In this document: one piece after another, positions 1 to 8,149 of the stretch
How the letters are laid out: each line of letters begins with the position of its first letter
How positions within the stretch are numbered: the stretch's first letter is position 1
NCBI GenBank assembly: GCA_964439625.1
Contig: CAYTPI010000017.1
Span: forward strand, 1-64,000
DNA: 64,000 nucleotides
Reading direction: 5' to 3'
Source: CAYTPI01 sp964439625
GTDB lineage: Bacteria; Chloroflexota; Anaerolineae; Aggregatilineales; UBA3940
Notes under the pieces: generated by a model
Told to the model about the DNA's origin: nothing
Database searches by the model: none
What the model saw: only the letters and a program-made list of their open reading frames with translations
Program-made: the position numbers and the translations under genes

Positions 1-847
1 GGTGACGGTTTTTCACCATATTCTTGATTTTCAGGTCTTCCAAGACAATCACATCGTCGGTTTGAACAAGGTCATACACCAGCTTGTCGAAAAAGTCCTT
101 GCGCTGGTTCTTGACGTGTCCGTGCTGACGCTGTAGGTTCAGCAGTCTCTTTTTGCGTTGATTACTGCCTTTTTTGGCGCGCTGCAGTTTATCCTGTTTG
201 CGCCTCAGTTCCGCTTGCGCTTCACGATACCAGCGCGGATTATGTAGCAGTTCGCCTTCGCTGGTAGTGATGAGTGCGTTTATCCCCATGTCGATACCAA
301 CAATGCGTCCTGTTTTTGGTAGTGGCACAGTGTCAGGCACTTCACACATCAGACTGACATACCAACATCCTGCCTTGCGAATAATGCGGCAGGTCTTGAT
401 TTCGCCCTGATACGGTCTATGCCAGCGAACTTTAATACGTCCTACATCCGACACTTCCAAGCGGCGACCATCTACTTTGAATCCGTCGCCATAGTGTTTG
501 AAACCAATACTGCGCCAGCGTTTGTAGCTCTTAAAGCGTGGGTATCCGGGTTCTTCGCCTGCTTTCATGCGCCGAAAGAACGCTTGAAAAGCACGGTCTA
601 AATCCTCAATGGCAACCTGCAACACATGACTATGGACTGTTTTCGACTGTATAAAGGTCTTTTTATACTGCTTTGCCAGCAGATACCCTCCACGCTTGCC
701 GACACTTTTTTCTTCCAGTTCCCACGTCAGCTTGCATTCTTCCAGTGCCATATTGTAAACACGGCGCGACACATCCAACTGCAATTGCAGAGCGTTCTTT
801 TGTGCTTTTGTTGGGTAGAGCCGATATTGAAAGGTTTGGATTGCCAT
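1..847 (-). CDS. tnpB: TnpB RNA-guided nuclease of IS200/IS605 element (partial, 3' end missing)
   Basis: The frame is open from an ATG at 847 to the window edge, giving 282 residues. The N-terminus MAIQTFQYRLYPTK is typical of TnpB/OrfB. The RuvC-I aspartate lies in GIDMGIN (D186) and the RuvC-II glutamate in VLEDL (E270). The C-terminal zinc-ribbon and RuvC-III aspartate would lie beyond base 1. Family knowledge: TnpB uses an omega RNA from the element right end to cut DNA and favours retention of the element. The start is 2 nt after the tnpA stop. Nothing in the visible part is broken, so it may be active. Confidence 0.9.
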   Translation of the reverse strand, partial: MAIQTFQYRLYPTKAQKNALQLQLDVSRRVYNMALEECKLTWELEEKSVGKRGGYLLAKQYKKTFIQSKTVHSHVLQVAIEDLDRAFQAFFRRMKAGEEPGYPRFKSYKRWRSIGFKHYGDGFKVDGRRLEVSDVGRIKVRWHRPYQGEIKTCRIIRKAGCWYVSLMCEVPDTVPLPKTGRIVGIDMGINALITTSEGELLHNPRWYREAQAELRRKQDKLQRAKKGSNQRKKRLLNLQRQHGHVKNQRKDFFDKLVYDLVQTDDVIVLEDLKIKNMVKNRH

Positions 848-849
848 AT

Positions 850-1251
850 CTACACGTTTTTCTGGTTCTCAATATATTGCTTAATGATTGCAAGCGGCGC
901 ACCGCCCACTGTTGCCACAAAATAAGCGTTTGTCCATAGCGTCGGCAATCGACTGGTGAGCCAATCAAATTCTTGCTGTAGCAGTCTGGAACTCCTACCT
1001 TTGACCCGTTTGACGAAACGATGTATCCCGAATTGGGGGTCTACTTCGCAAAGCATGTGTACGTGGTCTGGCATCACTTCTAATTCAAGCATTTCACACT
1101 GCACTTTATTAGCAACTTCATGGATGATTTTTTTCAAGCGCACATCAACGCCACGAACAAGCACCTTGCGCCTGTATTTAGGTGTCCAAACGACCTGGTA
1201 TTTGCACGAATAGACAATATTGTTGCTTTTGAATGAGCGTTTATTTGCCAT
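850..1251 (-). CDS. tnpA: IS200/IS605 family transposase TnpA (Y1 HUH)
   Basis: 133 residues from the ATG at 1251; a start 18 nt upstream is possible but adds residues unlike the family. The HUH pair is in MPDHVHML (H63, H65) and the nucleophilic tyrosine is in IIKQYIEN (Y126). The spacing fits single-tyrosine, single-strand DNA transposases. The fold begins with the family-typical VYSCKYQVVWTPKYR strand. All catalytic residues are present, so the protein is probably functional. TnpA excises and inserts the element as a single-stranded circle next to a short target, read here as TTAC. Confidence 0.93.
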   Translation of the reverse strand: MANKRSFKSNNIVYSCKYQVVWTPKYRRKVLVRGVDVRLKKIIHEVANKVQCEMLELEVMPDHVHMLCEVDPQFGIHRFVKRVKGRSSRLLQQEFDWLTSRLPTLWTNAYFVATVGGAPLAIIKQYIENQKNV

Positions 1252-1307
1252 AAAAACATTACACAGCATAAAGCTATATAATGTCTAGCAGTCTTTGCGC
1301 CCTACAT

Positions 1308-1349
1308 CCCCATAAATAAATCTAGGGGCTTTGGGCTTATTTTTGGTAA
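1308..1349 (-). repeat. Left-end recognition hairpin, AAAG guide and TTAC target of the IS608-like element
   Basis: On the minus strand TTAC (1349-1346) is followed by 13 nt, AAAG (1332-1329), then CCCCTA, an AT-rich loop and TATGGGG with one unpaired base (1328-1308). The hairpin closely resembles the subterminal hairpin I remember for IS608. AAAG can pair with TTAC, as in the guide/target pairing known for that family. Confidence 0.75.
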
Positions 1350-1597
1350 ATGCGACCGAGTCCAACCCTCAACACCCTCATAGCTGATAGTGGTGCCACT
1401 ACAATGCAAATTACTCCAAAGTACTGTTACAACATTCTATATGTATTTTTTTGGGAAAGTCAAGAAGGGAATGGCTGGCAGAGGGAAAACGCTAACCTTT
1501 GAACATTTGTGAACGCAGCCGCCTCATTTTAGACGAGATAGCTGTGCGGTGTTTGATGATTGTGCTAATCTAAACTCATGCGGTACACAATGGCAAA

Positions 1598-1621
1598 GGC
1601 CCGAAGGTTGTGCTTCGGGCC
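1598..1621 (-). terminator. Hairpin downstream of the cupin gene
   Basis: A perfect 9-bp stem, GGCCCGAAG/CTTCGGGCC, with a 6-nt loop lies 8 nt past the cupin stop. The T-tract on the minus strand is weak (TTTGCC). It could equally serve transcripts from the other side. The rest of 1350-1629 shows no gene. Confidence 0.55.
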
Positions 1622-1629
1622 ACAATGGC

Positions 1630-2064
1630 TCACTCAAGCTCGTCTTCTAAGCCTTCTTCAGCCCAAACTATTTTGCCCTGCTTGCGCCGTCTTGCGGGGA
1701 TAACACATAACCAGCCAAGCGTCTCTTCACCTGTATTGCGTATTTGGTGTACCTCATCGACTGCTATATAAACCACATCCCCTTGTGTGACCGGGTGCCA
1801 TTCGTCCCCTAGTAAAACTTCACCCTCGCCGCTCATAAAGATTACCCCATGGTCATACGGGTGATCCTCCTTAACGGAATGACCTTCTGAGCCAAGCGTA
1901 TAGAAACGCATGGCGAAATTCTGGGCCTTCTCGGCCTTGCCGATTAACCATGTCTCAGTCGCCTGAGATGCCCCTTTATAGACGCGGGTACGGGCACCAT
2001 CCCACGTCATATCTTTGATCCATTCGCCATTAAAACGGTGGATTGTGTTATCTTTGGTCAACAA
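1630..2064 (-). CDS. Small cupin-domain protein
   Basis: 144 residues forming one conserved-cupin barrel. Motif 1 is around HPYDHGVIFMSGEGEVLLG (residues about 68-87), with two histidines likely to bind a metal. Motif 2 is around GDVVYIAVDEVHQIRN. The length suits a single-domain cupin. The likely start is the TTG at 2064, preceded by AGGAG. Cupins of this size include metal-dependent isomerases, dioxygenases and sugar-binding proteins, and nothing here selects one. It stands alone between terminator-like hairpins, downstream of the rhodopsin gene on the same strand. Confidence 0.8.
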   Translation of the reverse strand: MLTKDNTIHRFNGEWIKDMTWDGARTRVYKGASQATETWLIGKAEKAQNFAMRFYTLGSEGHSVKEDHPYDHGVIFMSGEGEVLLGDEWHPVTQGDVVYIAVDEVHQIRNTGEETLGWLCVIPARRRKQGKIVWAEEGLEDELE

Positions 2065-2230
2065 TTGACTCCTACTCTGTGGTTCATATCTTCAGACATT
2101 ATCATAGATCAAAAACGCCAGAGCAATTGTGAATTCTCTCAGCGTTCTGACTCTCATCTAATATTTAACATACGTCGCCAATTGACCACTCGGTGTTGCT
2201 TGAACTGCTTGACTCATTTGAGTAGAACAC

Positions 2231-2269
2231 AAAACAGGGTAACTATGCGTCACCCTGTTTTGGTTTTTT
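2231..2269 (+). terminator. Strong rho-independent terminator, probably bidirectional
   Basis: A 10-bp perfect stem, AAAACAGGGT/ACCCTGTTTT, with an 11-nt loop is followed on the plus strand by GGTTTTTT. On the minus strand it follows the rhodopsin stop by about 20 nt and the stem itself ends in TTTT, so it most likely ends the rhodopsin transcript and separates it from the cupin gene. Confidence 0.75.
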
Positions 2270-2288
2270 AGCGAAAGCTGAATGTTAC

Positions 2289-3119
2289 TTAGTCACCACT
2301 TGCTGTCGCTGTTGATATGGCGAACTCTGACTCGAAACCGTCAGCCTCACTACGGATTTGAGCGACATATGTCAGCAGAATACCGTAAATCACCTTAGAT
2401 GAGATATCGGCAACGGTGAAGGTCAACTGACGGCCTACCACACCTGCTTCATTGTTCAAGATGATGGGCATTAGGTAACCACCTGGGTAGAGCATCCATG
2501 AAATTAGGAAGAGCCACCAGATGTTGCCCATGACGCTTTGCGCCTTAGCTGGCAAACCCTGCTTACCCTCGTTGATCACCTTGAAGATCAAGTAGAGGAC
2601 ATGGAAGAAGAACAACGTACTGATTGTGCCCCAGATTAAGAGGGGGGTCATGCTGTCGGACACTTCGTAGAACTGACCAATATAACCCGTCACGATCATG
2701 CCTGTACCGGAGAACCAGAACCAGTTGCGCAGCGTATTGCGGCGGTCTTTGCTGATCTCGACAATAAACAGGATCTGGAACAGCAACATCGGCACGTCAA
2801 TGAGCCAGTTCAAGTAGCGGAAGCCGTTGGTAAAGTTTTCGGCGTCTGCGACGCGCTCATAAAGGCCGGTTGACGCATTAAATGCAAATGCATTTTGCCA
2901 ACTGACCTGCTGTGCAAACAAAATCAGCGCTGCCGAGACCATCACGACGACTGACAAGACTGATGAGATGCGATAGCGTGGTGCGACGCTGCGAATTGTC
3001 ATAACAAAATAGAACAAAGCCGCAAGCATCACCGCATACCCAAGCGTTAGAGTATGGTTGACGATATCGAATGCCATTGGCGAGTAAGTAAAGAAGTTTT
3101 CAAAACTAGGTTGAATCAC
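2289..3119 (-). CDS. NDQ-type microbial rhodopsin, predicted light-driven sodium pump
   Basis: 276 residues, seven-helix microbial rhodopsin. Helix C reads R101, N104, D108, Q115, the Asn-Asp-Gln (NDQ) triad of sodium-pumping rhodopsins. These line up with R109, N112, D116 and Q123 of KR2, and the spacing 3-4-7 is identical. Helix G has D238 and the retinal lysine K242 (DISSK), equivalent to KR2 D251/K255. H22 in the NHTLTLG segment matches KR2 H30 at the protomer interface. By family knowledge it exports Na+ (H+ when Na+ is absent), so it is not an ordinary proton pump. The ATG at 3119 has a strong GAGGAGA site. It is monocistronic, with a terminator at 2231-2269. No retinal-synthesis gene is in the window. 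G164 in helix E may be the fenestration glycine linked to carotenoid antennae, but that alignment is from memory. Confidence 0.95.
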   Translation of the reverse strand: MIQPSFENFFTYSPMAFDIVNHTLTLGYAVMLAALFYFVMTIRSVAPRYRISSVLSVVVMVSAALILFAQQVSWQNAFAFNASTGLYERVADAENFTNGFRYLNWLIDVPMLLFQILFIVEISKDRRNTLRNWFWFSGTGMIVTGYIGQFYEVSDSMTPLLIWGTISTLFFFHVLYLIFKVINEGKQGLPAKAQSVMGNIWWLFLISWMLYPGGYLMPIILNNEAGVVGRQLTFTVADISSKVIYGILLTYVAQIRSEADGFESEFAISTATASGD

Positions 3120-3175
3120 TGCCTTCTCCTCAAGATTTGATATATTAAATAAAAAATATTTTGCAACACTTACAT

Positions 3176-3187
3176 CTATTTAAATAG
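3176..3187. promoter_or_regulatory. 12-bp palindrome in the rhodopsin upstream region
   Basis: CTATTTAAATAG is a perfect palindrome 57 nt before the rhodopsin start, inside a very AT-rich leader (3121-3256). It could be an operator. No convincing -35/-10 pair could be fixed here; TTGACT and TATATT occur but 21 nt apart. Confidence 0.3.
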
Positions 3188-3256
3188 AATATAGCAACTA
3201 AAATCTAAATTTCCAGTCAAATCAAGTAAATTCGACTAACTCATGGAAAACATTGT

Positions 3257-4297
3257 CTACGACAAATGCTGTTGAATAACCCGTAGGAGGCCTGGCCCGG
3301 TATCCCACACATTACGATGTGTGTGTGCCCAAACAGATGCTTTACGCCCCATCTGGCGGGCTTGGTCACGATTATTTGCCACCCATTGAAGCTGCCGCGC
3401 GGCTTCTTTTTCGCTCGGAACACCCATCAAACCAGAGGTGCCAGCATTCAATGAGGTGTAAGGGATGTAATGTTCTGGTTGAACCGGCAGGATCAGATCA
3501 GGCGCATCTTCACAAACATCACCCTGCGCTTCACCGCAGTAGGTCACCACAGGTAAGCCTGTCGCCATGCCTTCAACTAGCGGCAGACCGAACCCTTCAC
3601 TGCCCAGTGCAAGCAGCACGTCAGCTTGCTGATACCAATGAAGAATGCCGCGAGATGGTTCATTGGCACTATGGTATTCTACGCGGGGGTCCATGAACAT
3701 ATCCCGCGGGTACTGTTGAAAGTGCGACTTGACGATCAAGCGGGCTTCATTATCCTTGTTAAAGGCGGTGAACCATGCCTCAACGGCCTGCGACCAATGC
3801 TTGCGTTCGACCATCAAGGTGACCATCAACGTTGTGAACGTATCACGCCCAGGCCGCTCGACGTAGGGGTAGATGTCGGGGTCAACCCCTTGGGGCACCA
3901 CACAAACTGGTGGCTTGACGCCGCTTTCCTTGAAGATGCGTGCTGCAAAGCGCGAGGGGGTAATCACGGCTTTGGCTCGGTTTAGCTTCTCGACCCAAGC
4001 CGAAGCCAACGTATCACTCTCCCACGTCGTATAGATGAACAAATTTGGGTGACCTTCAAACTGTTCAAGAAATTGATCAGGCCAGTGGAAAAACAGCACC
4101 GGGTCATCTGGGTTCGGGTTAGATTGCTTGACCAGTTCAACTGTTTCTGGCAGTAAACCGTTATAGTCGATCATGTGTGGGATGATGTTGACCGTGGCTC
4201 CGGTACGCTTCATGCCCAACGCGATGAACTCTGCCATGCTGCCATAGCCGCTGTAGACCACAAATGGAGCTGCTAGTGTCAGGCTGAGAGATGTCAT
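3257..4297 (-). CDS. Family 4-type glycosyltransferase
   Basis: 346 residues, GT-B fold. The C-terminal half holds the GT4 signature E-x7-E in EGFGLPLVEGMATGLPVV (about residues 236-253), which contacts the sugar nucleotide. An N-terminal Rossmann-like half starts with a glycine loop, YSGYGSMAEF. It would transfer a sugar from an NDP-sugar to a lipid or saccharide acceptor on the cytoplasmic side. It follows the ABC exporter by 27 nt on the same strand, so the pair may make and export a glycoconjugate. The acceptor is unknown. Confidence 0.85.
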   Translation of the reverse strand: MTSLSLTLAAPFVVYSGYGSMAEFIALGMKRTGATVNIIPHMIDYNGLLPETVELVKQSNPNPDDPVLFFHWPDQFLEQFEGHPNLFIYTTWESDTLASAWVEKLNRAKAVITPSRFAARIFKESGVKPPVCVVPQGVDPDIYPYVERPGRDTFTTLMVTLMVERKHWSQAVEAWFTAFNKDNEARLIVKSHFQQYPRDMFMDPRVEYHSANEPSRGILHWYQQADVLLALGSEGFGLPLVEGMATGLPVVTYCGEAQGDVCEDAPDLILPVQPEHYIPYTSLNAGTSGLMGVPSEKEAARQLQWVANNRDQARQMGRKASVWAHTHRNVWDTGPGLLRVIQQHLS

Positions 4298-4324
4298 AGA
4301 GCGTCCCTGTCCTCGACCTGCGCT

Positions 4325-6151
4325 TTAGCTGGGCGCACGTTCAAAATCTAGATTTTGGGCAAACTGAAGTTGGTATAGATGCTTGTACAAGCCATCGGGC
4401 TTTTGCATCAGTTCATCGTGTGTCCCCAGTTCGACCAAGTGTCCCTTTTCCAGCACTGCAATCCGATCTGCGATGCGGATGGTGCTCAAGCGGTGGGCAA
4501 TGATGATACTCGTGCGCCCTTGCATCAGCCGGAACAGTGCTTCTTGGATCTCGTTTTCGCTATCACTGTCGAGGCTCGACGTTGCTTCGTCAAGTAGTAG
4601 AATACGGGCGTCTTTCAGAATAGCACGGGCGATTGCCACCCGCTGACGCTGCCCGCCGCTCAAGCGAACGCCGCGCTCACCGACAATTGTTTCGTAGCCT
4701 TTTGGCAGTTCTTCAATAAAGCCGTGAGCATTGGCAAGGGTTGCTGCTTCTATGATCTCTTCTTCGGTGGCGTCGAGTTTGCCGTATTGAATATTCTCGC
4801 GGATGGTACCGCCGAACAGCAGCGTTTCCTGTGGAACAACCGCTAACTGACGCCGCAGACTCTCGCGGGTCACAGACCGAATATCGTATCCGTCCACCTT
4901 GATCGTGCCTAAGTCGGGATCATAGAAGCGCGGGATCAAGCTAAACAAGGTCGATTTACCAGCCCCACTCGGCCCGACCAAGGCGATGATCTCACCCGGC
5001 TGAATATCAAGGTTGATGGCGTGCAGCACATCGAAGTGATCTTCATAGGCAAAGGTCACATCCTCAAAGCTGATGCGGCCTGCTGTGACCGGAAGTTCGA
5101 TTGTATTTGGGTCGTCTTGAATGGCAGGCTCGGTATCCAAAATCTGGAAGATGCGGCGAGTGGCTCCTAGCGCTTCTTGAAATTGGGTATAGAGGTTGAC
5201 CAGCGAGCTAAACGCACCGGCAACCGTCAGACCGTAGATCAAAAAGGCGATTAGTTCGCCGCCGGTCAGACGGCCCGCCAGTACCTCACGCCCGCCAAAC
5301 CACAGAATGACGGATAGACCACCAAAAGCCAGAAAGGCTACCAGTGGGCCAAACACAGATCGAATACGCAGCACCCGAATCGCGGCACGGAAGGTCTTTT
5401 CGATGGCAGAGTCGTAACGCTCAGCCTCATAGCTTTCCCGCGTGAAGCTCTTGACAATCCGGATGCCTTGCAAGACCTCCTCAACCACCACCGTCGAACC
5501 AGCCAACTCATCCTGCACCTGTGTACTGGTACGTCGCAGCCAGACGCCAAACAAGGCGCCCAACGTCCCGACGATTGGCATCAACACGAGGATGAACAAC
5601 GTCAGGCGAAAGTTGATGATCACCATGATAGTGATCGAACCAATAGCAATCAGTGATTGTTGTAACAGTGTGTTGACGTTACTTGTTAGCAGCGTCCGCA
5701 TCACAGTCACATCACTAGAAATACGGGAGACAAGTTCACCAACACGCCGTTCGTTGAAGAAATGCATCGACATACCAAGCAGGTGATTGTACAACCCCAA
5801 ACGCATATCCATGGCGATGCGCTCACCGACGTAGTTCAGGTTGTAGTTTTGCAGCAGTGTCGTCACCGAGCGTATGGCAAACACCAACAGTAAGCCCGCC
5901 GTAATCTGGTTGAGCAGGGTTAGGTTGTTGTCCTCTAGAACCGAGTCTAGCACACTGCGGATCACCGCAGGGAAGACTAGACTCAAGGCCACACTGAATA
6001 AGAGCATTACCAGCGCGAAGATGAGCCGAGTCAGGTAGGGGCGAAGGTAACCGACCACCCGCCGCCAACGAACTGGATAATCCGCATAGAGTGCCTCATC
6101 GGGCAGATCGGCGGCAGATGTGGCAGTTTGTGAATTACGACGTCGAAACAT
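4325..6151 (-). CDS. ABC exporter, fused membrane and ATPase domains (MsbA/LmrA-like)
   Basis: 608 residues from the ATG at 6151; a TTG one codon earlier is possible. Residues about 30-330 are the six-helix type 1 exporter domain. The C-terminal ATPase has Walker A GPSGAGKST, Q-loop, signature LSGGQRQRV, Walker B ILLLDEATS and the H-loop AHRLST. Half-transporters of this kind work as dimers and move lipids, peptides or drugs outward. It sits directly upstream of the glycosyltransferase, consistent with export of a glycolipid, but the substrate cannot be fixed. Confidence 0.92.
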   Translation of the reverse strand: MFRRRNSQTATSAADLPDEALYADYPVRWRRVVGYLRPYLTRLIFALVMLLFSVALSLVFPAVIRSVLDSVLEDNNLTLLNQITAGLLLVFAIRSVTTLLQNYNLNYVGERIAMDMRLGLYNHLLGMSMHFFNERRVGELVSRISSDVTVMRTLLTSNVNTLLQQSLIAIGSITIMVIINFRLTLFILVLMPIVGTLGALFGVWLRRTSTQVQDELAGSTVVVEEVLQGIRIVKSFTRESYEAERYDSAIEKTFRAAIRVLRIRSVFGPLVAFLAFGGLSVILWFGGREVLAGRLTGGELIAFLIYGLTVAGAFSSLVNLYTQFQEALGATRRIFQILDTEPAIQDDPNTIELPVTAGRISFEDVTFAYEDHFDVLHAINLDIQPGEIIALVGPSGAGKSTLFSLIPRFYDPDLGTIKVDGYDIRSVTRESLRRQLAVVPQETLLFGGTIRENIQYGKLDATEEEIIEAATLANAHGFIEELPKGYETIVGERGVRLSGGQRQRVAIARAILKDARILLLDEATSSLDSDSENEIQEALFRLMQGRTSIIIAHRLSTIRIADRIAVLEKGHLVELGTHDELMQKPDGLYKHLYQLQFAQNLDFERAPS

Positions 6152-6283
6152 CAACTAGTCTATCTACTCAGATATCATGTGACCTAGAGGATAGTCTATC
6201 TGAGAAAGCAAAACACCCCATTTCGGGCAGGTCTGGCTCCAAAATGAGGTATTCGCGGCAAAGTAGACTGTTACGACGCTATT

Positions 6284-6856
6284 TTATTCCCAGGTGATGT
6301 CATATATAGCACCACTTTCATCGGGGTTGGCTTCATCAATAAAAGTGCGGCGCACTCGGTAGATGGCATTCTCCGGGCGAAAGCGCTTCGTCAAGCCGTA
6401 AATGTACCCATACATAATATCATGCGGGTATGGGCAGTGATCGACCACCCGGACGTGGTTTGGGCCAAGCACCTCAACCGTGTAGCCTTCCTCAGGCGGG
6501 TAGTTGCGAATGCTCATCTTGTAGCCTTCGTTGAGTGCCTTCATCGCCGTCTCGATTGAGTTAACCTCCGGCGGGTAGGGAGCCGTTTCAACAAACTGCA
6601 TACCAATAGCGACCAGGTCGAATACCTCATCACCCTCTTCTGAAAGCAACTTGTAAAAATCAAGTGCAAACTGCGTCGGTAGCCAGCCGTCCGCATCAAT
6701 CTCGTCAAGCCCGTACTTCTCAAGCACCTTATCCAATAAAGGTCGGCGTAGTTCGGCATTTAGGTTATTTGTGAATGCCTGTAATGCACCCCCGAACATC
6801 TCTGCATCGGGTGAAGTCACATACTTTTTCACGCCCACATATGATTTTGCTAACAT
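6284..6856 (-). CDS. Conserved hypothetical protein, about 190 residues
   Basis: I do not recognise the family with confidence. It has an N-terminal helical part (FGGALQAFTNNLNAELRRPLLDKVLEKYGLD), a central GWLPTQFALDFYKLLSEEGDEVF stretch, and a C-terminal beta-rich part ending in RVRRTFIDEANPDESGAIYDITWE. The layout recalls the alpha/beta domains of H-NOX-like or DUF2378-type proteins, but the haem His is not evident. I prefer the ATG at 6856, which has AAAGGA 8 nt upstream; an ATG at 6877 is also in frame. Its own transcription unit seems likely. Confidence 0.7.
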   Translation of the reverse strand: MLAKSYVGVKKYVTSPDAEMFGGALQAFTNNLNAELRRPLLDKVLEKYGLDEIDADGWLPTQFALDFYKLLSEEGDEVFDLVAIGMQFVETAPYPPEVNSIETAMKALNEGYKMSIRNYPPEEGYTVEVLGPNHVRVVDHCPYPHDIMYGYIYGLTKRFRPENAIYRVRRTFIDEANPDESGAIYDITWE

Positions 6857-7041
6857 ATCAATTGTCCTTTGGCTCATGTGCTTAATCTAAGAAAAGTATA
6901 GTCGTGTATAAATTCAAACTAGACGTTCCGTTAACTTACTGTAAAGCGTCGTAATCGTAGGTTAGCAGATCCCTATAATCCTTCCGATGAATACGCTACA
7001 ATAGGCGCCAAGAATAACAGGCACTCAAAGAGACACTGCTG

Positions 7042-8031
7042 ATGGAGAAAATCCGCTGGGGTATTGTCGGTACGGGTAAAATGGCCCATGACTTCGTCGC
7101 CGATCTGGTTTTTGCCCCCAATGCCGAATTGGTCGCCGTTGGCTCTCGCAGGCAAGAATCCGCTGACGCCTTCGCAGCCCAGCACGCCGTCCCGAATGCA
7201 TACGGTAGTTACGAAGCGTTGGCTAACGACCCCAACATCGATGTTGCTTACATCGCCACACCGCACAACTTTCACTTCCGAGATACGATGATGTGCCTAA
7301 ACGCTGGCAAACACTGCCTCGTCGAGAAGGCTTTTACGCTAAATGCCCCTGAAGCACAACAGTTGATCGATACAGCTAAGGCGAAAGGCCTCTTCTTGAT
7401 GGAAGCCATGTGGACACGCTTCTTTCCTGCTTATGCGCATCTGCGGCAGTTACTGGCGGATGAAACTATTGGCACAATCGAGATGGTACGGGCGGATTTA
7501 TCTCACAAAGCGAAGTTTGACCCGACCAGCCGCATGTTTGACCCAAAGCAGGGTGGCGGTGCGTTGCTCGATATTGGGATTTACCCGATCGCGTTTGCCT
7601 TCGACATTCTAGGAAAGCCGGATGTAGTGACAGGCTTTGGTTACATCGGTGAGACCAACGTTGACTATAACGCCTCGTGCATCTTAGGATACAATCATGG
7701 TCCGATGGCAGTTCTGAGTTTCTCCAAAATGACTGATGCCCCTCGTGAAGCTTTGCTCGCAGGCAGTGAGGGCGCCATTCGCATTCTTGGGCGCTGGCAG
7801 CAGCCACTACGGGTTGGTCTTTCATTCGGTAAAAATGGCGAAGAAACTGTGAAGGAGTTTCCCTTTGAGGGGGGTGGCTACCAGTTTGAAGCGATTGCCG
7901 TCAGTGAGGCCGTTCAGCAAGGCAAAACTGAGCATCCGATCATGCCGCTAGATGAGTCGCTGTGGATTATGGAAACGATGGACGCTCTGCGCGCTCAATG
8001 GGGGTTAATGTACCCAGATGAGCAAGTGTGA
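7042..8031 (+). CDS. Gfo/Idh/MocA family oxidoreductase
   Basis: 329 residues. An N-terminal Rossmann domain carries GIVGTGKMAHDF, followed by the VGSRRQESADAFA motif. The family's EKAFTLN loop (EKP in most members, here with Ala) holds the catalytic lysine. The C-terminal half is the alpha/beta domain with GGGALLDIGIYPI. These enzymes oxidise or reduce sugars and cyclitols with NAD(P); this one is closest in look to dihydrodiol-dehydrogenase/glucose-fructose oxidoreductase-like members. The start has a GA-rich site (AAAGAGACA). The substrate is unknown. Confidence 0.9.
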   Translation: MEKIRWGIVGTGKMAHDFVADLVFAPNAELVAVGSRRQESADAFAAQHAVPNAYGSYEALANDPNIDVAYIATPHNFHFRDTMMCLNAGKHCLVEKAFTLNAPEAQQLIDTAKAKGLFLMEAMWTRFFPAYAHLRQLLADETIGTIEMVRADLSHKAKFDPTSRMFDPKQGGGALLDIGIYPIAFAFDILGKPDVVTGFGYIGETNVDYNASCILGYNHGPMAVLSFSKMTDAPREALLAGSEGAIRILGRWQQPLRVGLSFGKNGEETVKEFPFEGGGYQFEAIAVSEAVQQGKTEHPIMPLDESLWIMETMDALRAQWGLMYPDEQV

Positions 8032-8149
8032 TTGAAATTGAAGCGGACATTAGTTCATCGATCGTGAAAAGGTTCACCACGAGTAGTCTCCTGTGTTAGC
8101 ATGGTGGGGAACCAGTGATACCCCTACCAGATAGAGAGAGAAAGCCCAC

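Larger units (their letters stand above)
1..1345 (-). mobile_element. IS608-like IS200/IS605 element (tnpA-tnpB), cut by the window edge
   Basis: TnpA (Y1 HUH transposase) is followed after 2 nt by TnpB on the same strand, the usual IS605-group order. The left end is readable: a TTAC tetranucleotide (minus strand, 1349-1346), 13 nt, an AAAG guide (1332-1329) and a hairpin with CCCC/GGGG arms (1328-1308). This matches my recollection of the IS608 left end, so the element tip is placed at 1345. The right end and the rest of tnpB lie outside the window. Confidence 0.85.

Noticed and set aside
663..968. Minus-strand frame overlapping the tnpA/tnpB junction
   Set aside because: It is out of frame with both transposon genes, which cover the whole stretch with clear motifs.
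2289..3119. Proton-pumping (DTE/DTD) rhodopsin
   Set aside because: The helix C positions are Asn, Asp, Gln with the spacing of sodium pumps.
3121..3240. Rhodopsin promoter TTGCAA/TATATC close to the start codon
   Set aside because: The start site would fall on the ribosome-binding site; spacing and position do not fit.
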